Shown here: in pieces, positions 13,409 through 19,541 of the stretch | Position numbering within the stretch: position 1 is the first letter of the stretch | Layout of the letters: every line of letters begins with the position of its first letter | Source of the DNA: Thalassotalea_B sp049613795 | GTDB lineage: Bacteria > Pseudomonadota > Gammaproteobacteria > Enterobacterales > Alteromonadaceae | Direction: 5' to 3' | Assembly: GCA_049613795.1 (NCBI GenBank) | Contig: JBMZCX010000055.1 | Span: 1-19,541 of the forward strand | Length of the DNA stretch: 19,541 nt | Program-made: the position numbers and the translations under genes | Notes under the pieces: model-generated | Database searches by the model: none | What the model was told of the DNA's origin: nothing | The model's input: the letters and a program-made list of their open reading frames with translations, nothing else

Positions 13409-16279
13409 ATGAAAACATTACAACCTACAGCTATCTCTCTGGCTATTTTATTGTCTTTAACCGCATGCCAAAGTACAACAGCGTCATTAACGTCACCCAA
13501 GCAAGCTGCCAAAAGTGAACACGTTATTAAAAGCCAATCAGACCAAAGGCAATATAAGCATTTAACGCTAGGGAATGGTTTAAAAGTATTAATGATTTCT
13601 GATTCTACCACAGAAAAATCTGCTGCTGCTATGGACATTTCAGTAGGTGCATTTCACTCACCAGTAGGGCGAGAAGGCCTATTACATTTTCTTGAACACA
13701 TGCTTTTTTTAGGTACCGAGAAATACCCTACGGCTGGTGAATACAATAAATTTTTAGAAAAAAATGGCGGTTCTTCAAATGCCTATACGTCATCGGAAGA
13801 TACTAATTACTTCTTCGACGTAAAAAACAATGCCTTTGATGAAGCACTTGATCGCTTTGCACAATTTTTTATCGCACCCACCATGGATCGTAATTTCGTT
13901 GAACGTGAAAAAAATGCCGTTGACTCTGAATATTCATTAAAAATAAAAGAAGATGGTCGCCGCATTCGCGAGGCTAGCCGTCAAGCTGTAAACGAAGCAC
14001 ATCCCTACAGTAAGTTTAGTGTAGGTAATTTAGACACCCTTGCCGACCGTGAAGGCGACGATGTTTATGATGCACTAATAAAGGTCTATCAAGAACATTA
14101 TTCTGCTAATCGTATGTCGTTAGTATTACTCAGTAATACTAACTTAAATACCTTAGAAACAATGGTACGCAGTAAATTTTCTGTCGTTAAGAATAATGGT
14201 AAAACCAAGCCTGTATTAACACGAGAACTATTAACAGAAAAAGAAAAAGCCACCCGCGTTACCATAGAACCATTACGCGAAATGCGTTTATTAAAGCTAA
14301 CTTTCCCTATTGCTGACACCCATCAATATAGCAGCAAAAAACCAACAGCGATTATCTCCCATTTATTAGGCCACGAAGGTGAAAACTCCCTATATTCTCG
14401 CTTAAATAAGCAAGGGTTAATCGAATCATTATCCGCCTATAATAGCGATTCTGACGCAATGGACACTTTCACCATAAGTGTTCAACTAAGTCCTGAAGGC
14501 GTAAAAGATGTTGATGGAATTACCACTGAAATTTTTAAATATATCGACCTTATTAAGCAAAAAGGAGTCACTCAAGCGTATTACGATGAAATAAAAGATA
14601 TTGCTCAGCTTGATTTTTCCTTTCAAGAAAAAAGCAACCCTATATCAACTGTATCTCAGCTAGCACCAGTGCTACAAAATACACCAGCAAAAAATGTACT
14701 AAATACCTATTATCAATACCAAGCATTTGACGCTACGCTAACTCAGCAGTTTTTATCACAACTGTCTCCGTACAATATGCAACAAACATTGGTTGCGCCA
14801 AACGTAACAACACAAAAACGCGAACCTTTATACGATGTTAAATATGGTATTACCAAAATACCAACCAATACACTCAAGAAATGGCAACATTCAAAAGCAG
14901 ACGGTACTATGAAGCTACCAAGCTTAAATCCGTTTATTGCTACAGATACATCAATAAAAACAGCCAATAGTAGTGTAAAACCAGAGCCTATTGTCAAAGA
15001 GCCAGGGATCACTTTATGGCACTACCAAGACACTAGCTTTAATATGCCAAAATCAAGCGTATATTTACGAATAGAATCGCCCTTTGCAGGTAACAACGCA
15101 GAAAACCGCGCTAAAATTGCCTTAGCAAACCGATTAATTGAAGACAAACTTAATGCTTACGGCTATAACGCAAAATTAGCTGGCCTAAGTTACAGTTTAT
15201 TTAGTTCAAATAAAGGACTAGGTTATGCAATAAGTGGCTATAACGAAAAACAAATTGAGTTAATTAAAGAAATTAATCAAACCATTACTGCATTCGACAT
15301 TGAACAAGGAAAATTTTCAATGCTCAAAGAAAGCTTAATTAGAGATTGGAAAAATGCAGCGTTAGATCGCCCAATTAATCAGGTATTTTCTCGTTCACGT
15401 AGAGAATTTGGTATGGACCCATTCTCAAATAGCGCGCTAGCAAATGCCTTAGGCCCTGTCGATTTAGCAGAATTAAAAGCCTATATGAATACATTACTAA
15501 GTGATGTGTCATTAAAAGTACTTACACACGGTAACAATAGTAAAAATGAGGCCATTGCTATTGCCAACAACCTACGCCAAAGCTTTATTACTGCAACAAA
15601 TATCGGTGAAGGTTATAAAACAAGCCTACGCACTATGCAACCCAAAGAAAAGCAAACCGTAGAGCTTAACATTGCCCACGATGACTCAGCCATTGTAATA
15701 AATTATCCAATGCCAAGTACAATAGAAAACACAGCAGCCACGCAAATGTTAGGCCAAGTGTTAGGTGCCGCATTCTTTAATGAATTACGTACCAAACAAC
15801 AATTAGGCTATATTGTTGGCGCTTCTGGCGGTAACAGCGAGAATATACCAACAATGAACTTTTATATTCAGTCATCTAAAGTTGGCCCTGTGGAATTAGA
15901 AAAGCGCATAAACACCTTTATTCAAGAGCAATACAACGCTATTGCCGCCATGAGTGAAGCCGACTTTACTAAAAACAAAGCCAGTTTATTAACTAACATT
16001 AATAAGAAAGATAAAAACTTATTAAGTAAAACATCACGCTTATGGCGCGAGCTTTCAACAGGCTATAATGAATTTAACAAACGTGAGTTAATTTCTAACG
16101 CGATTAATGCGCTAACCAAAACCGATTTAGTGAATGCTTACAAAAATATTTTAATGAATGAAGCATCACCTCGCCTCGTTACTCGAAACTTTGGCCAAGC
16201 ACACCGTAAAGCCAATTACGACAATGCAATCAAAGACAATAGCGTTTGTCGACAAGAGCAATGCTGGCACGCTAAATAG
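13409..16279 (+). CDS. Pitrilysin-like M16 zinc metallopeptidase, lipoprotein form
   Basis: 956 residues, close to E. coli pitrilysin (962). The N-terminus is a lipoprotein signal with lipobox LTAC and C20 as the acylated residue, so the enzyme is probably anchored in the envelope. The inverted zinc motif HFLEH (93-97) gives H93 and H97 as ligands and E96 as catalytic base. The third ligand is E173 in AVDSEY, at the standard 76-residue spacing. The second, non-catalytic half keeps RTKQQLGYIV (R794, Y801), used by the family for substrate binding. M16A enzymes enclose and cut peptides below about 6 kDa, so a role in periplasmic peptide turnover is likely. It is followed by a strong hairpin and stands as a single transcription unit. 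Confidence 0.94.
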   Translation: MKTLQPTAISLAILLSLTACQSTTASLTSPKQAAKSEHVIKSQSDQRQYKHLTLGNGLKVLMISDSTTEKSAAAMDISVGAFHSPVGREGLLHFLEHMLFLGTEKYPTAGEYNKFLEKNGGSSNAYTSSEDTNYFFDVKNNAFDEALDRFAQFFIAPTMDRNFVEREKNAVDSEYSLKIKEDGRRIREASRQAVNEAHPYSKFSVGNLDTLADREGDDVYDALIKVYQEHYSANRMSLVLLSNTNLNTLETMVRSKFSVVKNNGKTKPVLTRELLTEKEKATRVTIEPLREMRLLKLTFPIADTHQYSSKKPTAIISHLLGHEGENSLYSRLNKQGLIESLSAYNSDSDAMDTFTISVQLSPEGVKDVDGITTEIFKYIDLIKQKGVTQAYYDEIKDIAQLDFSFQEKSNPISTVSQLAPVLQNTPAKNVLNTYYQYQAFDATLTQQFLSQLSPYNMQQTLVAPNVTTQKREPLYDVKYGITKIPTNTLKKWQHSKADGTMKLPSLNPFIATDTSIKTANSSVKPEPIVKEPGITLWHYQDTSFNMPKSSVYLRIESPFAGNNAENRAKIALANRLIEDKLNAYGYNAKLAGLSYSLFSSNKGLGYAISGYNEKQIELIKEINQTITAFDIEQGKFSMLKESLIRDWKNAALDRPINQVFSRSRREFGMDPFSNSALANALGPVDLAELKAYMNTLLSDVSLKVLTHGNNSKNEAIAIANNLRQSFITATNIGEGYKTSLRTMQPKEKQTVELNIAHDDSAIVINYPMPSTIENTAATQMLGQVLGAAFFNELRTKQQLGYIVGASGGNSENIPTMNFYIQSSKVGPVELEKRINTFIQEQYNAIAAMSEADFTKNKASLLTNINKKDKNLLSKTSRLWRELSTGYNEFNKRELISNAINALTKTDLVNAYKNILMNEASPRLVTRNFGQAHRKANYDNAIKDNSVCRQEQCWHAK

Positions 16280-16287
16280 CGTATAGA

Positions 16288-16325
16288 ATAAGCCTGCTTG
16301 TCAACCACTTGATAAGCAGGCTTAT
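16288..16325 (+). terminator. Hairpin terminator after the M16 peptidase gene
   Basis: ATAAGCCTGCTTGTCAA (16288-16304) pairs with TTGATAAGCAGGCTTAT (16309-16325) around a CCAC loop: 17 pairs including one G-T. Only a short T-run follows (GTCATTTTG), so termination may be partial. A smaller GTCA-TTTTG-TGAC hairpin comes next (16326-16338). Confidence 0.75.
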
Positions 16326-16442
16326 GTCATTTTGTGACACTATTTATTGCGAATGTTAAAAATGTATACAATTTTACTTGTATTCACTCACAAATACTCA
16401 CTACACTTTACCTCTTAAATTTAACCCTCTTTAGGATCGAAA

Positions 16443-18293
16443 ATGAGAAAGCTACTCACGCTGACCTTTTACTTATTTAGTGCATTCACTTTTGCAGCTG
16501 AACACACGTTATACCAAGTGTCATTCGACAATGCCGCGCATCACGAAGCACAAATATCTGTCACCTTTAGCAATATTCAAACCCCAGTGCTTGAAGTGCA
16601 AATGAGCCGTTCGTCTCCTGGCCGATACGCCATGCATGAGTTTGCTAAAAATGTTTACAACGTGAGTGCTGTTAACAGCCAAGGTCAGCCATTAAGCTTT
16701 ACTCGACCTAACCCTTATCAGTGGCATATAGCTAATCACGACGGCGAAGTGACGCTAACTTACACTTTATTTGGTGACAGAGCCGACGGCACCTATGCAC
16801 AAATTGATCGCACTCATGCTCATTTAAACATGCCTGCAAGCTTTATGTGGGCCACTAATCATGAAGAACGCCCTATTTCCGTTGAATTTAAGCCATTTAA
16901 TGTTAATTGGAAGGTCGCAACACAACTGCCACAAGGTAAAAGTAAGTATCACTTTACTGCTCCTAACCTTGCTTACTTCATGGATAGCCCAACCGAGCTA
17001 AGTAACCACCAAGTGCGCTCATGGAAAGTGAGCTCTGACGGTAGAACCCAAACTATTAACCTTGCTGTACACCATAATGGCATTGATGAAGACTTAGACA
17101 AATTTGCAGAAATGGCCAAGAACGTTGTCGCTGAACAAATTAAAGTGTTTGGTGAACTGCCTCGTTTTGATTATGGCGAATATACTTTTATCGCCTGTTA
17201 TTTACCGCATGTAAATGGTGACGGTATGGAGCATAGAAATTCAACCATTTTAACCAATACCAATTCATTAGATGAAGCAGAATATAGCCAACTAGGTACA
17301 CTGTCTCATGAATTTTTTCATGCATGGAATGTTGAACGTATTCGCCCTCAAGAACTAGAGCCATTTAATTATATTGGCGCCAATATGACCCCTAGCTTGT
17401 GGTTTGCTGAAGGCTTTACCAGCTATTACGACGACTTACTGATCCGCAGAGCACAAGAAATGTCAGTTGACGAATATCTTGAAACCGCCTCTGCCATTGT
17501 TAACCAAGCATACCAAGTACCCGGGCGACTCTATTTTACTCCTGAGGGTGCAAGTCAATTAGCAACATTTACTGACGCAGGCACCTCAATTGATCGAACA
17601 AACTTCAGTAATATATTTTTTAGCTACTACATTTACGGCCGTGCACGAGGGTTAGCCTTAGATTTATCAATACGTTCACAGTTTCCAGAAAAATCATTAG
17701 ATGACTTAATGAAAGCCATGTGGCAAAAATTTGGTAAAAACGAGCAACCTTATACCCGCGACGACTTAAAAAATACGTTAGCCGAAGTGGTTAACGATGA
17801 AAAGTTCGCTAACGACTTTTTCAATAAGTACCTTCATGGTCAAGAAACGCCTGATTACCATAAGCTACTGGCAAGTGCAGGCTTAAAGGCCGATCAAATT
17901 GACGACACTAGCGCTTATTTAGGCAAAGTCTATTTTAACTTTAGAGGGCAAGACGCTTTGGTTGATAATACCATTCAAGTCAATAGCCCACTTTATAACG
18001 CGGGTATTGAGCGTGGTGACCAAATAGTTAAGCTCGGTCGCAGAACTATTCGTTCGCAAGAGTTGTGGAACAAAGCATTAGAGCAATTTAAAGCAGGTGA
18101 TAGCACCACTATTGAGTATATTCAACGTGGCGAAACCGTGAAAAAACAAATTACCTTTACCGCAGATCCTAAATTGCGTGTAAGCAAATTGGCTGATGAT
18201 GAATTTACTGAGCAACACAACCAATTTATCAACAGCTGGTTAGGTGAAGAAGAACCTGACGACGCATTAGAAAGCACAGAAACCAACAGCTAA
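16443..18293 (+). CDS. M61-family zinc aminopeptidase (glycyl aminopeptidase type) with PDZ domain
   Basis: 616 residues. A Sec signal peptide (about 1-19, FTFAA before EH) sends it to the periplasm. An N-terminal beta-rich domain (about 20-200) precedes a gluzincin catalytic domain. There H289, E290 and H293 form HEFFH, and E323 in WFAEGFTSYY is the third zinc ligand. GMEH (261-264) is also typical of M61 enzymes. A PDZ domain (about 500-590, around LYNAGIERGDQIVKLG) follows, and an acidic tail ends the protein. The characterised family member is a Sphingomonas aminopeptidase that prefers Gly and Ala at the N-terminus. AGGA is well placed before the ATG. It probably works with other envelope peptidases, but co-regulation with the M16 gene is doubtful because a terminator lies between. 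Confidence 0.93.
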   Translation: MRKLLTLTFYLFSAFTFAAEHTLYQVSFDNAAHHEAQISVTFSNIQTPVLEVQMSRSSPGRYAMHEFAKNVYNVSAVNSQGQPLSFTRPNPYQWHIANHDGEVTLTYTLFGDRADGTYAQIDRTHAHLNMPASFMWATNHEERPISVEFKPFNVNWKVATQLPQGKSKYHFTAPNLAYFMDSPTELSNHQVRSWKVSSDGRTQTINLAVHHNGIDEDLDKFAEMAKNVVAEQIKVFGELPRFDYGEYTFIACYLPHVNGDGMEHRNSTILTNTNSLDEAEYSQLGTLSHEFFHAWNVERIRPQELEPFNYIGANMTPSLWFAEGFTSYYDDLLIRRAQEMSVDEYLETASAIVNQAYQVPGRLYFTPEGASQLATFTDAGTSIDRTNFSNIFFSYYIYGRARGLALDLSIRSQFPEKSLDDLMKAMWQKFGKNEQPYTRDDLKNTLAEVVNDEKFANDFFNKYLHGQETPDYHKLLASAGLKADQIDDTSAYLGKVYFNFRGQDALVDNTIQVNSPLYNAGIERGDQIVKLGRRTIRSQELWNKALEQFKAGDSTTIEYIQRGETVKKQITFTADPKLRVSKLADDEFTEQHNQFINSWLGEEEPDDALESTETNS

Positions 18294-18309
18294 CTTTTAT
18301 AAACTACCT

Positions 18310-18336
18310 AAGGGCAGGTTTTTCTTGCCCTTTTTT
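18310..18336 (+). terminator. Rho-independent terminator after the M61 peptidase gene
   Basis: AAGGGCAGG (18310-18318) pairs with CTTGCCCTT (18324-18332) around a TTTTT loop: 9 pairs with one G-T. The run of T continues to 18336. This is a textbook intrinsic terminator, 17 bases after the stop codon. Confidence 0.9.
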
Positions 18337-18433
18337 AATCACTATGTAAGATTAAATACAAGTCAATCAATATATTTAATGGATCTATACAAACACAGGA
18401 TGTAAACCTAATAATAAGCAGATACATAATTCA

Positions 18434-19541
18434 ATGATTATTTCTCCTAGTAACGAAGCAGCCATTAAAGCCAATATCCCTTTCCGTGAATTTTTAATGT
18501 TGCAATGTTTACCGCTTCGAAAGTGGGCACTACTCTCCGCTTTTTTCCTCTATGCAATATTTGCACTATTAGATGTTCTTAAACTTCCTGAAGCAGTCTA
18601 TCAAATATCACTCACGACACGATTTTTTTTAGTCTTTTTACCACTTACAATTCTTAATTATATTTATTGGTTTAAAGCACCTAGATCTATTTTAGATCAT
18701 AGCTGGTTGCTGCTATTAGTTTACTTAGGAGCAGGTATAAACCATTCGATTATTAACTACTACGTAACAATATATCAATTACCATTTTCGCAACTAGGGC
18801 TGGTGCTCATAATGATGTTCGGTTGCTTATTGTTGGTTTTACCTGTAATACCAACACTTATATGCACAATAATAATTTTAAGTGTTTATGGCCTTTCAAG
18901 TTATTATTTAGACCGCTCCGCAGAAGGCTTGCTGATTAATCTATTTATTTTATGCTTTCTTACCAGTTTGTACCTTTTAATAAACTGGCTCTGCCAAATG
19001 ATATTGCTAGATAATTACCGTTTAATAAGACAACTCTATGGAGAATCAATTACTGATGGTTTAACCCAACTTTACAATAAACGTTTTTTTGAAGGGCAGT
19101 TAGAAAGGTTAAGTTTACAGAGTAAGAGAGAGTCAACAGACGTTTCTATACTACTTGTTGACATTGACCACTTCAAAAGCATCAACGATCAGCATGGGCA
19201 CCTTGAAGGCGACAGGATAATGCAAGAAATAGCTCTCGTTTTAAAGAGCCTATGCCGAAGACCGTTTGATTACGCTTGTAGGATTGGGGGGGACGAATTT
19301 GCTATTATTTATTACGGTATAACACAAAAGCGCCTTCAGGAAGTAAGTAGCGAACTTCTAAAAAATACAACAACAATCAAACTGAAAAACTCAATGGGAA
19401 GTTTGACTAATGTTACCGTATCTGTTGGTGCTGCAACCCAATTAACTCCAGAAGAAACAAATTATGAAGATCTAATTGAACAAGCGGATCAGGCTTTATA
19501 CCAAGCGAAAGCGAATGGCCGTAATGCTTACGTTATTTCAA
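18434..19541 (+). CDS. Membrane-bound GGDEF diguanylate cyclase (3' end outside window)
   Basis: 369 codons from ATG 18434 to the right edge with no stop, so the end is missing. The first 195 residues hold about six membrane helices (near 30-47, 63-80, 90-108, 120-137, 138-158, 166-190) and no domain I can name. A GGDEF domain follows: DGLTQLYNKR (208-217), the metal site DIDHFKSIND (243-252) and an intact GGDEF (285-289). An RxxD inhibitory site (R276-D279) lies exactly five residues before it, so product inhibition by c-di-GMP is expected. The domain appears nearly complete, reaching AKANGRNAYV. It should make c-di-GMP from two GTP in response to a membrane-sensed signal. No clear ribosome binding site precedes the ATG. 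Met22 is a weaker alternative start. Confidence 0.92.
   Translation, partial: MIISPSNEAAIKANIPFREFLMLQCLPLRKWALLSAFFLYAIFALLDVLKLPEAVYQISLTTRFFLVFLPLTILNYIYWFKAPRSILDHSWLLLLVYLGAGINHSIINYYVTIYQLPFSQLGLVLIMMFGCLLLVLPVIPTLICTIIILSVYGLSSYYLDRSAEGLLINLFILCFLTSLYLLINWLCQMILLDNYRLIRQLYGESITDGLTQLYNKRFFEGQLERLSLQSKRESTDVSILLVDIDHFKSINDQHGHLEGDRIMQEIALVLKSLCRRPFDYACRIGGDEFAIIYYGITQKRLQEVSSELLKNTTTIKLKNSMGSLTNVTVSVGAATQLTPEETNYEDLIEQADQALYQAKANGRNAYVIS

Noticed and set aside
1..19541. CRISPR array, tRNA, insertion sequence, prophage or toxin-antitoxin pair
   Set aside because: No regularly spaced repeats, cloverleaf, transposase, terminal repeats or typical two-gene modules were seen on either strand.

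Overview
The window looks like chromosomal DNA of a marine gammaproteobacterium of the Alteromonadales, most like Colwellia or Thalassotalea. This rests on low GC content, a UbiB very close to the E. coli protein inside a ubiJ-ubiB arrangement, a thiamine operon using ThiO and a ThiDE fusion, and secreted M16 and M61 zinc peptidases. The genus is an inference from remembered gene content, not from a search. No phage, IS element, tRNA, rRNA or CRISPR array is visible.

Layout. Plus strand, 1-2980: the 3' end of ubiJ overlaps ubiB (ubiquinone biosynthesis), followed by a TauE/SafE-type permease and a small STAS-like protein of unknown role. Minus strand, 2989-9891: a seven-gene thiamine operon transcribed right to left, in the order TPP riboswitch, thiC, thiO, thiS, thiG, thiDE fusion, small lipoprotein, thiF. 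Junctions from thiC to thiDE are 1-8 bases. Two starts are best placed at ATG codons downstream of longer TTG-initiated readings: thiDE at 5621 and thiG at 6430.

9998-13161: a small RRM RNA-binding protein (minus) is divergent from a Cys-rich CWC-type protein (plus). Then come a methyl-accepting chemotaxis protein with a single Cache sensor (minus) and an AraC-family regulator (minus). 13409-19541, plus strand: a pitrilysin-like M16 lipoprotein peptidase, an M61 peptidase with a PDZ domain (each followed by a hairpin terminator), and a membrane-bound GGDEF diguanylate cyclase that runs off the right end.

How the parts work together. ThiC makes HMP-P. ThiO, ThiS, ThiF and ThiG supply the thiazole from glycine by the oxygen-dependent route. 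ThiD phosphorylates HMP-P and ThiE joins the halves into thiamine phosphate. TPP feeds back through the leader riboswitch. The other loci are independent units for envelope peptidolysis, chemotaxis, c-di-GMP signalling and quinone synthesis. I found no convincing wholly new system. The points most worth a look are the lipoprotein inside the thi operon, the mutually exclusive helices and second hairpin in the thiC leader, the short UbiB C-terminus, and the unassigned membrane sensor of the cyclase.
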